A stretch of 19,346 nucleotides of DNA from DASWHX01 sp036397995. Its GTDB lineage: Bacteria; Bacteroidota; Bacteroidia; Cytophagales; Cyclobacteriaceae. The position numbers were made by a program, and so were the translations under genes. Under the pieces are notes generated by a model. That model saw nothing but the letters and a program-made list of their open reading frames with translations. It ran no database searches and was not told the origin of the DNA. The first letter of the stretch is position 1. Each line of letters begins with the position of its first letter. This document shows, in pieces, positions 1-7,373 of this stretch. Where the stretch lies: the NCBI GenBank assembly GCA_036397995.1, contig DASWHX010000057.1, positions 1 to 19,346 of the forward strand, read 5' to 3'.

Positions 1-125
1 AATCCCAATGGAATTGCGATGCCAAACAATGCAATGAGAACCGGAAGAAAAAGCGCTGAAAGTGCTCCGCCTGCTCCGAAGAATGTCCACCACAAGGGAT
101 CCGATGTATTTAGTCTTTTGCTCAT
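1..125 (-). CDS. frdD: Fumarate reductase membrane anchor subunit D (partial, 5' end only)
   Basis: The first 41 residues are visible on the minus strand; the gene continues past base 1. It begins with ATG at 125, eight bases after the frdC stop. The protein starts MSKRLNTSDPLWW and continues with FFGAGGALSA and the hydrophobic stretch FLPVLIALFGIAIPLG. This matches the start of E. coli FrdD, which has FWGLFGAGGMWSA and then a first membrane helix ending LLPLG. FrdD and FrdC together anchor the FrdAB catalytic dimer in the inner membrane and form the menaquinol site. Its place as the last gene of an frdABCD series supports the call. The family is about 119 residues long, so roughly two thirds of the gene lies outside the window. 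Confidence 0.88.
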   Translation of the reverse strand, partial: MSKRLNTSDPLWWTFFGAGGALSALFLPVLIALFGIAIPLG

Positions 126-133
126 TTTTCAAC

Positions 134-532
134 TTATTTTATCACCAGCCAGATAATCAAAATCGAAATGAAAACCCACCCGGCATAATTGGAAAGCGCG
201 ACTACCACTCCCGGTACTCTTTGTTTCCCAATTTTTACAACCATTGCCTTTGGGGCAAGATTAAACCAGGTCACACTATGGAATATCAAAATCAGGAAAG
301 CGATAATATGAAAAGCAATAAATCCACCTGACTCAAGTTTTTCTAAAAATGCGTCATATTCTGTGGGGCCTGAACTTACCGCATTAATAAAAAACAAAAA
401 TAAGATTGAATAAAATGCAACAAACATGCTGGTCAGTTCCCTGGAAATAAATTTAATATGTACCCATCGGTGCGTCCACCAGAAAATTGGCATTTTCTTT
501 TTGTAGGTTTTGCCTAAATTTTCAGCTTCCAT
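134..532 (-). CDS. frdC: Fumarate reductase membrane anchor subunit C
   Basis: This 132-residue protein (E. coli FrdC has 131) is one of two hydrophobic anchors of quinol:fumarate reductase and helps form the menaquinol-binding site. Three membrane segments are visible at about residues 33-50, 70-87 and 112-131. Family hallmarks are SRELTS (R31, E32), matching the LREGT stretch of E. coli that carries Glu29, and FHSVTWFNLAPKA (H85), matching LHTKTWFELAPKA with His82. Both positions are linked to quinol chemistry in the E. coli enzyme. The frame is open upstream to 631, but that would put 33 extra residues inside frdB. The ATG at 532 lies seven bases after the frdB stop and gives the usual family length, so it is preferred. 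No strong Shine-Dalgarno sequence is seen. Confidence 0.9.
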   Translation of the reverse strand: MEAENLGKTYKKKMPIFWWTHRWVHIKFISRELTSMFVAFYSILFLFFINAVSSGPTEYDAFLEKLESGGFIAFHIIAFLILIFHSVTWFNLAPKAMVVKIGKQRVPGVVVALSNYAGWVFISILIIWLVIK

Positions 533-539
533 AAGCCAA

Positions 540-1283
540 TTATTTTTTGCTCCAGGGCAATAAAAACGATTGCCAAAAATTTGCAGCTCCAGCCAACTTA
601 TATCTTTGTATGGCGCCTGCTGGATCAACATCCTTTGGGCATACTGCAGAACATTCTCCCACGAAAGTACATTGCCACAACCCTTCCTCAGAGTTCAATA
701 CTTCCATTCGTTCTTTTGATCCTGAATCACGGTTGTCCATGTTGTACCTCTGGGCAAGTGCAATAGCAGCCGGTCCAATAAATTCAGGTTCCAGGCCATA
801 AACCGGACAAGCTGAATAACAAAGCATACAGTTAATACACATACTGTATTGCTTGTAGTCATCCAGCTGATCGGGGGTTTGTAAATACTCTTGCTTTAGT
901 TCGGTATCTTCCTTTTCACGGATGATCCAGGGTTTAACCGCCTTCAACTTATCCATGAAATCAGTCATTTCAATAATCAAATCCCTTACCACAGGAAAGT
1001 TTGTTAACGGTTCAATTCGAATCGGACCCGGAGCAAATTTTTCTATAAAAGTGGCGCAGGTTAGAACAGGAGTGCCGTTAACAACCATGCCACAACTTCC
1101 GCAAACGCCCATCCGGCAAGACCACCTAAAGCTTAGCGTTCCATCAATTTGATCTTTTATATAATTCAAGGCGTCAAGAATAACCCAATCCTTCTTCAGG
1201 GGAACTTCATAATTTTGAAATGCGGGCTCGGGATCTTCTTCGGGACGGTATCGAAAAACTTCTAACGTTATGGTATCTTTCAT
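540..1283 (-). CDS. frdB: Fumarate reductase iron-sulfur subunit B
   Basis: This 247-residue subunit (E. coli FrdB has 244) passes electrons from the membrane quinol site to the flavin in FrdA through three iron-sulfur clusters. The N-terminal ferredoxin-like domain has the [2Fe-2S] ligands C56, C61, C64 and C76, in the pattern SCRMGVCGSCG followed by LTC. The C-terminal domain has CINCMLCYSACP (C149, C152, C155, C159) and C205, C211 and C215 followed by P, which supply the [4Fe-4S] and [3Fe-4S] clusters. All expected cysteines are present. The start is taken as ATG at 1283. A TTG at 1289 directly abutting the frdA stop would add only two residues and is less likely. It is the second gene of the frdABCD operon. 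Confidence 0.95.
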   Translation of the reverse strand: MKDTITLEVFRYRPEEDPEPAFQNYEVPLKKDWVILDALNYIKDQIDGTLSFRWSCRMGVCGSCGMVVNGTPVLTCATFIEKFAPGPIRIEPLTNFPVVRDLIIEMTDFMDKLKAVKPWIIREKEDTELKQEYLQTPDQLDDYKQYSMCINCMLCYSACPVYGLEPEFIGPAAIALAQRYNMDNRDSGSKERMEVLNSEEGLWQCTFVGECSAVCPKDVDPAGAIQRYKLAGAANFWQSFLLPWSKK

Positions 1284-1289
1284 AATCAA

Positions 1290-3053
1290 TTAATTCGTTT
1301 TTGTTTCTCTGCCATAAACTCTTTCCGCCGGCGGCCATCGCGTAATAGTAACAGGTGCATATTGAATATCCGGCGGTGCATTTTCTTTCCTGAAAGCCAG
1401 GGAGTGAGCAAGGAAATTTTTATCATCTCGGGCAGCATAATCAGTTCTCTGGTGTGATCCCCTGGACTCCTTTCGATGCAGGGCGGATTGAATCACAACT
1501 TCAGCGATATCAAGCAGATGGGACAGCTCAATGGCGGACGTGAGTTCTGTATTAAAAGTAGAACTGCGATCGGAGATAATAATATTTTTGAATCTTTCCT
1601 GCAACTCCATAACTATCGCCTGCGATCCTTTTAGCGAATCTTCTGTGCGATAAATTCCGGCACCCGATTCCATACAAACATGCATCTCCTTTCGAAGGTT
1701 GGCGATCTTTTCCGATCCCTCTTTCTTTTCCAAATAATTTTCCTTGAGGCGCTTCACTTCATCGGTTGCCAGGGAGGGTAACGCTGAACTAAATCTTCCT
1801 TTAGTCGTAGCAAAATTAGCAGCATTTTGGCCGGCCCTTGCCCCGAAAACAAGCAATTCAGTTAGGGAATTAGACCCTAACCTGTTTGCTCCGTTTATGC
1901 TAACGCACGCGGTTTCGCCGGCCGCGTACAAACCCTCCAGTTTAGTGGCACCCTCAATATTAGTATCAATACCTCCCATCATGTAATGGACAACCGGTCT
2001 TACAGGAATCATTTCCTTTACCGGATCTATATTTTCGTATTTCAGGCATAATTCTCTTACAAACGGAATTTTGCTGTTTATGATCTTTTCTCCAAGGTGT
2101 CTTATATCAAGATGAACGTAATGCCCGTATGGTCCTGCGAGTGTTCTTCCTTTCTCCTGCTCTTTTACAAAAGCCTGACTCAACCTGTCGCGCGGACCTA
2201 ATTCCATAGTTCGCAGAACCGGTTTTGGCTGCGGAGTACCCAAATCATAATCTTGCAGGTAACGATACCCGTCTTTATTAATCATGTACCCGCCCTCGGA
2301 TCTGGCTGCTTCGGTAATAAGAATTCCGGTGAATGGCAAACCTGTAGGGTGATATTGAACAAATTCCATATCTTTTAATGGAACACCGGCCCGGTAAGCA
2401 AGTGCCATCCCATCCCCGGTTTTAATTGCAGCATTGGTGGTGAATGGGAAAACTTTTCCACATCCGCCTGTGCAAACAATTACAGCGCGGGCTGCGATAT
2501 AATGGATCTTACCTGTTGCCAATTCTATGGCCATTGCCCCCTGGCAACGACCTTCATCCACCAGCAGATTTGTCACAAACCATTCATCATATCTTTGCAG
2601 TTTATTGTACTTCAGAGTGGTTTGGAAGAGCGTGTGAAGCATATGAAACCCGGTTTTATCGGCGGCAAACCACGTGCGTTCAGTTTTCATCCCACCAAAA
2701 GGCCTGACAGCCACAGAACCATCGTCCATCCTGGACCATGGGCAGCCCCAATGCTCCAGCCGGATCATCTCTTTTGGGGCTTCATTAACAAATGCCTCCA
2801 CTGCATCCTGGTCACTCATCCAATCGCCGCCAGAAATAGTGTCGTAGGCATGAAGGTCGGGACTGTCGGTAGATTTGATTACCGCCGCTGCTCCACCTTC
2901 AGCAGAAACAGTATGGCTGCGCATGGGATAAACTTTGGAAATTATTCCAACGGAGAGATTGGGATTTTCTTCGGCGGCGGCAATCGCGGCACGTAATCCC
3001 GCGCCACCGGCTCCAATGATTAGGATATCACATTCGTGACGGGTTAATTCCAT
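1290..3053 (-). CDS. frdA: Fumarate reductase flavoprotein subunit A
   Basis: This 587-residue catalytic subunit (E. coli FrdA has 602) reduces fumarate to succinate on the cytoplasmic face of the inner membrane, or runs in reverse. The FAD-binding GAGGAGLR lies at 14-21. YPMRSHTVSAEGG contains H47, the expected site of covalent FAD attachment. Active-site residues of the family are present: H235 in QYHPTGLP, R288 in ELGPRDR, H356 in VVHYMMGG and R391 in GANRLGSNSL. Long identical stretches with E. coli FrdA, such as ERTWFAADKTGFHMLHTLFQ at 125-144, place it in the E. coli-type branch. The start ATG at 3053 is well placed before the FAD-binding strand. It is the first gene of frdABCD, and a 277-base upstream spacer presumably holds the promoter. 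Confidence 0.96.
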   Translation of the reverse strand: MELTRHECDILIIGAGGAGLRAAIAAAEENPNLSVGIISKVYPMRSHTVSAEGGAAAVIKSTDSPDLHAYDTISGGDWMSDQDAVEAFVNEAPKEMIRLEHWGCPWSRMDDGSVAVRPFGGMKTERTWFAADKTGFHMLHTLFQTTLKYNKLQRYDEWFVTNLLVDEGRCQGAMAIELATGKIHYIAARAVIVCTGGCGKVFPFTTNAAIKTGDGMALAYRAGVPLKDMEFVQYHPTGLPFTGILITEAARSEGGYMINKDGYRYLQDYDLGTPQPKPVLRTMELGPRDRLSQAFVKEQEKGRTLAGPYGHYVHLDIRHLGEKIINSKIPFVRELCLKYENIDPVKEMIPVRPVVHYMMGGIDTNIEGATKLEGLYAAGETACVSINGANRLGSNSLTELLVFGARAGQNAANFATTKGRFSSALPSLATDEVKRLKENYLEKKEGSEKIANLRKEMHVCMESGAGIYRTEDSLKGSQAIVMELQERFKNIIISDRSSTFNTELTSAIELSHLLDIAEVVIQSALHRKESRGSHQRTDYAARDDKNFLAHSLAFRKENAPPDIQYAPVTITRWPPAERVYGRETKTN

Positions 3054-3330
3054 ATCTTGATGAAATAAAGATTCATTCCCGCCCTATAATCATTCATAAA
3101 ATTTATTGGAAGGTGATAAATTCTTCCACCAATATTTTAGCCCTTTCAAATCCAAATACTAATCAATAGCGACGGGTTTAGTTCAAAACAAGCAATGAGT
3201 TTAAAGAAAAATATGGGCAAAATCAAACCGCTCATCCAGTAAAAGTTATGAACGGCTGAAATTCAATTAGTTGTGGTGAAGCAGGGTTGCGAAAAGGAGG
3301 TGAGAGTTTCTAAAGTCACGTCTCAAAAGA
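3054..3330. promoter_or_regulatory. Spacer upstream of frdABCD with a small inverted repeat
   Basis: This 277-base AT-rich spacer separates the end of the DinB-like gene from frdA and should hold the frd promoter, reading leftwards. No clean match to the Bacteroidota promoter (TTTG, about 20 bases, TAnnTTTG) was found on the minus strand. The nearest is TAGTATTTG (3161-3153) with TTTG at 3187-3184, where both spacings are off. An inverted repeat TGGAAG/CTTCCA with a ten-base centre lies at 3107-3128, about 55-75 bases before the frdA start. It could be a leader hairpin or an operator. No convincing small gene was seen here. Confidence 0.3.
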
Positions 3331-3861
3331 TTATTTATTATGAAGATTTTGTTCAATTGAATTTTGATGATGCCTGGCGTGGTGAATAGTAAAATACATC
3401 ATCTCCCTAAGGGTGACCTTTCCCAATAATGGGTGAGGAAGGATCAAAGTATCCAATCTTTCTTCGGAATACCTTTCTAATTTTTTGCAAAGTTTATCAA
3501 CATTAGTTCTTATTTGCCGGGTAATTATTCGCTGACTTTCAACCGGAACTTCTTTTGGAATATAGGGACTGGATGCAGTGCCTCCCTGGCTGAGTTTGTA
3601 TTTGTATTTTTCAACCAATTCCTCGTAGGTTTTCGATGGACGATTTGCTTTGCCGACATATATTTTGAGAAACCAATCCGGAAGTGAAAGAGCCATGTTG
3701 AGAGGTTTAATACTCATTAACAAATGTTTTGCCTGCTGTCCTGAAGTCCACTTGTCCGGAGCGGGGGAGAAAAGAAATTGCTTTTCAGTTAAAGAAGAAA
3801 CAAAAGCGGTGAAGCTTTTATAAGAATCCTGCAACTGCCCAATAATTTCTTCCCGGGTCAT
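3331..3861 (-). CDS. DinB-fold putative metal-dependent hydrolase/thiol transferase
   Basis: This 176-residue cytoplasmic protein matches the DinB/YfiT-like four-helix-bundle superfamily. The opening pattern, a helix followed by SPAPDKWTSGQQAKHLLMS, and the closing IHHARHHQ are typical. The likely metal-binding histidines are H46, H160 or H161, and H164 or H165. Relatives include bacillithiol transferases and damage-inducible proteins of unknown reaction, and nothing here fixes the substrate. It begins at ATG 3861 and is divergent from the permease at 3962, sharing a 100-base spacer. It lies upstream of frdA on the same strand, but the 277-base gap argues against co-transcription. Confidence 0.8.
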   Translation of the reverse strand: MTREEIIGQLQDSYKSFTAFVSSLTEKQFLFSPAPDKWTSGQQAKHLLMSIKPLNMALSLPDWFLKIYVGKANRPSKTYEELVEKYKYKLSQGGTASSPYIPKEVPVESQRIITRQIRTNVDKLCKKLERYSEERLDTLILPHPLLGKVTLREMMYFTIHHARHHQNSIEQNLHNK

Positions 3862-3961
3862 TTAAAATAAAAATAGGGAGAAAGAACTAACAATCAGCTG
3901 TTCCTTAGACAAAATATTTATTTCGAACCTTTTTCTTATATTTCTAAATTACTTTTTTGAA

Positions 3962-5284
3962 ATGGACAAAGACAGAGGATTTAAACGAGCTATAAAACTT
4001 CCTCATGCAACAGCCCTGGTTGCCGGGACCATCATCGGTGCTTCCATATTTGTACAACCTTCAGAAATTACCGGACAGGTTCATTCAGTCGGGGGAGTTT
4101 TCATTGTCTGGATTGTTGCAGGTATTCTTACATTTTTTGGAGCTTTGGTTTGCGCGGAGCTTTCATCCATTTTCACTAAAACCGGAGGTGTTTATACCTA
4201 CCTGAAGGAAGCATTTAATCCGGCCATGGGATTCCTGTGGGGTTGGGCAATGTTCTGGAGCATGCACACCGGAATTATCGCCGCGGTCGCGGTAATTTTT
4301 GCAAGATATACCGGTTATTTTTTTCCTTTGAATGACCTGGAAATAAAACTTGTGGCAATAATCTTAATTCTATTTCATTCTGCAGTCAATTATTTTGGAG
4401 TTAAGCATGGCAGCATGCTTCAGACTCTGGTTACAGCAGGCAAAGTTCTGGTTATTGGGATTATTATCCTGGCAGGATTTGCCATTGGCTCCAAATTACC
4501 TAATCATTTTGAAGCAGGATCTTTTGAAAGCATGTCAACCTCACCCGGAGATATTCTGTCGGCATTAATTGCCGGACTTTTTGCATTTGGTGGATGGCAC
4601 ATGGTTACCTATAATTCCGAAGAAACAGTGGATGCCAAAAGGACGATTCCAAAAGCACTTTTATGGGGAACTTTGATTGTTACAGTCTGTTATCTTGCAT
4701 TGAATACAGTATATCTATATGTATTACCTCTGGATAAGGTTGCTTCTTCAACAAAAATTGCCGCGGACACAGCGGATTACCTGATGGGGTCGGGTGGTGG
4801 AATGTTTATGGCTGGCCTGGTTATGTTTTCAACATTTGGATCGATCTCCGGAATCATTCTAACGGGTCCGCGGGTTTATTATTCAATGGCACAAGACGGA
4901 CTTTTATTTAAGTGGGTCGGAGTTTTACACTCAAGATATGGTACTCCGCACAGGGCTATTTTTTTGCAGGCTATCTGGGCATCCATTCTGGTATTTACCG
5001 GAACTTACAGGGAATTATTTACCAGAGTAATTTACACAGAATGGATCTTCTTTGGCCTGATGGCTATTGGCCTGATTCTTCTTCGAAAAAGAAAAGACAT
5101 AAGCCGCGGTTATTCAATTTTTGGTTACCCCTGGATCCCGGTAATATTTATTATTTGCTGCTTCACCATTGTTTTTAATCATATTTTGAATGAACCGGTC
5201 GAAAGTCTTACCGGACTTTCTTACGTACTTGCGGGTTTAGTTGTATATTTCTTTTTGAAGTTTAATAAGAAATCTATCACATGA
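3962..5284 (+). CDS. APC-superfamily amino-acid permease (LAT-like)
   Basis: This 440-residue inner-membrane protein has about 12 hydrophobic segments, the usual size and layout for the amino acid-polyamine-organocation family. TM1 carries GTIIGASIF (22-30), the family's unwound substrate-binding stretch, usually GSGIF, here with Ala-Ser. TM6 has FAFGGWHMVTYNSEE (207-221), and the loop after TM8 has GPRVYYSMAQDGLLF (302-316), both typical of the LAT-like branch. TPHRAIFLQA (328-337) opens TM9. It probably exchanges or imports an amino acid or a related compound; the exact substrate cannot be read. Its stop overlaps the start of the amidohydrolase by ATGA (5281-5284), so the two are very likely translationally coupled and the enzyme may act on the transported compound. 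Confidence 0.88.
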   Translation: MDKDRGFKRAIKLPHATALVAGTIIGASIFVQPSEITGQVHSVGGVFIVWIVAGILTFFGALVCAELSSIFTKTGGVYTYLKEAFNPAMGFLWGWAMFWSMHTGIIAAVAVIFARYTGYFFPLNDLEIKLVAIILILFHSAVNYFGVKHGSMLQTLVTAGKVLVIGIIILAGFAIGSKLPNHFEAGSFESMSTSPGDILSALIAGLFAFGGWHMVTYNSEETVDAKRTIPKALLWGTLIVTVCYLALNTVYLYVLPLDKVASSTKIAADTADYLMGSGGGMFMAGLVMFSTFGSISGIILTGPRVYYSMAQDGLLFKWVGVLHSRYGTPHRAIFLQAIWASILVFTGTYRELFTRVIYTEWIFFGLMAIGLILLRKRKDISRGYSIFGYPWIPVIFIICCFTIVFNHILNEPVESLTGLSYVLAGLVVYFFLKFNKKSIT

Positions 5285-6258
5285 TCATTGACTTTCACAA
5301 TCATTTTTATCCTCCGGCTTATATTGATGCAATAAAGAAAAATTCATCTTTCTATAAAGTTACCTATGACGAAGACGAGAATCCGGTCATCCATAGTCCC
5401 GGGGATTACAATATTGTAGTTCCGGGCCACCGGTTGGTAGAAGTACGATCCAAGGTATTGAAAGACGCTGAGGTTGATATGCAAGTACTTTCTTTTACTA
5501 CTCCCGGCACCATAGTGGAACCGGCTGAAAGATCTGTTGAGCTGGCAAGAATGGTAAATGACACCTTTGGTGAAATTATTAAAACAAATGCCGATCAATT
5601 TACTGCTTTGGCTACATTACCGCTAAATGCTCCGGAAGCATGTGCCGGTGAAATGGAAAGAGCAATTAATGAGGTTGGGCTAAAAGGCGTTATGCTCTAT
5701 TCCAACGCCAATGGTGTTGCACTGGCTGATAAACGCTTCTGGCCTATGTATGAAAAGGCCAATGAAATGGAAGCAGTATTGTACATACATCCTACGTATC
5801 CGGTTGGAGTTGAGGCCATGGAAGACTACATGCTGATGCCCCTGATCGGTTTTTGTTTTGACACTACTTTGGCTGCAGCCAAACTTGTTTTTGAAGGCAT
5901 TCCAAGGCGCTATCCCAAAATTAAATGGGTACTTGGACATCTTGGTGGTGCAATTCCTTATCTGGCTGAACGACTTGACAGAGGATATGAAGCTTTTCCC
6001 GAATGCCGGGTGAACATCGATCAGAAACCCAGTGAATATTTAAAGAAATTCTATTTTGATACGGTAAATTTTGATTTGAATGCCTTAAATCTTGCTGTTG
6101 AGTTTGCCGGAGTCGATCAGATTTTAGCAGGCAGTGACTACCCGCATCAAATTGGAAGTTTGAAGAAAATGAAAGAAAGTTTGAAGAATTTAAATATTTC
6201 GAAATCTGAAATGGAAATGATTCAGAGTGAAAATACCAAAAAACTTTTGGGTCTCTAA
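5281..6258 (+). CDS. Amidohydrolase-2 family metal-dependent hydrolase/decarboxylase, ACMSD-like
   Basis: This 325-residue cytoplasmic TIM-barrel enzyme belongs to the Amidohydro_2 family. The metal ligands follow 2-amino-3-carboxymuconate-6-semialdehyde decarboxylase (ACMSD): H6 and H8 in DFHNHFYPP, H170 in YIHPTYP, H220 in LGHLGGAIPYLAERLDRGY and D286 in AGSDYPH. Spacing agrees closely with the Pseudomonas ACMSD ligands (His9, His11, His177, His228, Asp294). Family members decarboxylate or hydrolyse aromatic or ring-cleavage acids. No other kynurenine-pathway gene is in the window, so calling it a true ACMSD would be unsafe. It is translationally coupled to the upstream permease. Its stop overlaps the convergent methyltransferase gene by four bases, leaving no room for a separate terminator. 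Confidence 0.87.
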   Translation: MIIDFHNHFYPPAYIDAIKKNSSFYKVTYDEDENPVIHSPGDYNIVVPGHRLVEVRSKVLKDAEVDMQVLSFTTPGTIVEPAERSVELARMVNDTFGEIIKTNADQFTALATLPLNAPEACAGEMERAINEVGLKGVMLYSNANGVALADKRFWPMYEKANEMEAVLYIHPTYPVGVEAMEDYMLMPLIGFCFDTTLAAAKLVFEGIPRRYPKIKWVLGHLGGAIPYLAERLDRGYEAFPECRVNIDQKPSEYLKKFYFDTVNFDLNALNLAVEFAGVDQILAGSDYPHQIGSLKKMKESLKNLNISKSEMEMIQSENTKKLLGL

Positions 6259-7085
6259 GGCTTGGGGGTAGCGTAGATATTTATTGTTTGCTTATATAAA
6301 GTGATGTCACTTTTGCTTTTCAATGGAACAATTTTAGCGTCCATCACAAAATCACTGAAGTAATAAATATCATAACCCAAATCTTCAATCACCGAATATA
6401 GTTCAATTTTTTCTGCATCCGAATTCTTTGTAAAGCTTTCGGCAACAAGAGTGGGTTTGTACTTTGCTAATAAATCTGAAATTGATTTAATTATTTCCTT
6501 ATCGTAACCCTCTGTATCAATTTTAATAAATGACAGCTTACTCATCCAGTCCGGATACTCTTTCTCCAAAAAGTCACTAAGTTTAATACCGATAATCTTT
6601 TCGGGATAAATAAATTTTCCATGAATGCTGTCTTTAGTAGGAGAAATTCCACCATTTGCAAAAGAAGCCTCTGACGAAATAAAATAAAACTCAGCTTCTT
6701 CTTTTGAGATGGCATAAGGAAGTGGAACTAGGTTATACTTTCCATAATTAAGACTTGAATTCTTTTCAAGAATCTTGAAAACATATGGATTAGGATCAAA
6801 TCCCAGAGTTAATCCACCAACACCTGCAGACAAGCCCATTGGTACCGTAGTGTCTCCAAAATTGGCACCAATATCAATTACCAGATCACCTTCTTTAATG
6901 AATTTTGAAAAGAAATCAACATTAGATTGTGTAATCACAAATTCCGGTGCCAATGGGTTATCCCAATTAGCAAATTCTATTGGGCCCAAATTTTCCAGGT
7001 GATAGGTTTTGACAATCGGCGGGTATTCCTGGGTTACCCGCCTTGCTTTCTTCCTCCTGAGGGATTGCCTAATGTAATTTAGCAT
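6255..7085 (-). CDS. FkbM family SAM-dependent methyltransferase
   Basis: This 276-residue protein has the FkbM methyltransferase layout. A basic N-terminal stretch (RRKKARR) is followed by the SAM-binding motif DIGANFGDTT (71-80), the acidic motif GFDPNP (about 95-100) and the family-specific FIKIDTEGYDKEII (186-199), where KIDTEG is diagnostic. Relatives O-methylate sugars, polyketides or surface glycans; no substrate can be assigned here. The start is set at ATG 7085. A TTG at 7100 would add five residues and is considered less likely. No sugar-transferase cluster surrounds it, so it appears to stand alone. It converges on the amidohydrolase with overlapping stop codons (6255-6258). Confidence 0.86.
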   Translation of the reverse strand: MLNYIRQSLRRKKARRVTQEYPPIVKTYHLENLGPIEFANWDNPLAPEFVITQSNVDFFSKFIKEGDLVIDIGANFGDTTVPMGLSAGVGGLTLGFDPNPYVFKILEKNSSLNYGKYNLVPLPYAISKEEAEFYFISSEASFANGGISPTKDSIHGKFIYPEKIIGIKLSDFLEKEYPDWMSKLSFIKIDTEGYDKEIIKSISDLLAKYKPTLVAESFTKNSDAEKIELYSVIEDLGYDIYYFSDFVMDAKIVPLKSKSDITLYKQTINIYATPKP

Positions 7086-7280
7086 GCTAAATTGTCTCAA
7101 CTAATTAACTTGTGAAGATAAATGAAATTGAATTAATTGTGAGATCATTTTTATCAATAAATACTACTAAAATAAATAGATTTGATTATGATAGGTGATT
7201 CAGGGAACTTTTGTTAATCTACTTTGGTAATCTTTTTTTCCGATGCAGTTTTTCAATAAATTTCCTTACTGATTGAATTT
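7086..7280. other. AT-rich spacer between the methyltransferase and the remnant frame
   Basis: This strongly AT-rich stretch holds the presumed start region of the methyltransferase (reading left) and a weak promoter-like pair reading right at 7181-7213. No gene, clear terminator hairpin or repeat was seen. Confidence 0.4.
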
Positions 7281-7373
7281 ATGAGAGGAGTATTATTCTT
7301 CATTTTGATTATAACAGAAGTATCTTTTCAAGGGCAGGTCTGCTTCGGATTCCAAGGGGGTCCGGTCATTTAA
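7281..7373 (+). pseudogene. Possible 5' remnant of an outer-membrane beta-barrel protein gene (30 codons)
   Basis: An ATG at 7281 opens a 30-codon frame whose product starts MRGVLFFILIITEVSFQ, signal-peptide-like, and continues GQVCFGFQGGPVI before a TAA at 7371-7373. The second part resembles the mature start of Bacteroidota PorT-type beta-barrel proteins, which often read Q(V/I)xFGxKxG. The frame ends eight bases inside the 3' end of the convergent GH-A gene, so the rest of any such gene is absent. A promoter-like pair, TTTG (7181-7184) and AACTTTTG (7206-7213, one mismatch to TAnnTTTG), lies upstream with a 21-base spacing. This may be a relic at a rearrangement junction, a real small secreted peptide, or chance. 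The evidence is short and the call is tentative. Confidence 0.33.

Noticed and set aside
533..631. N-terminal extension of frdC to an upstream start at 631
   Set aside because: The extra 33 residues read through frdB coding sequence and do not resemble FrdC; the ATG at 532 gives the normal length.
2502..2996. 164-codon open frame on the plus strand inside frdA
   Set aside because: It lies wholly antisense to a gene with an unmistakable conserved product, and its translation shows no family pattern.
3195..3242. 15-codon frame starting at an ATG in the frd upstream spacer
   Set aside because: Too short, without membrane or family features, and in an AT-rich spacer where such frames are expected by chance.
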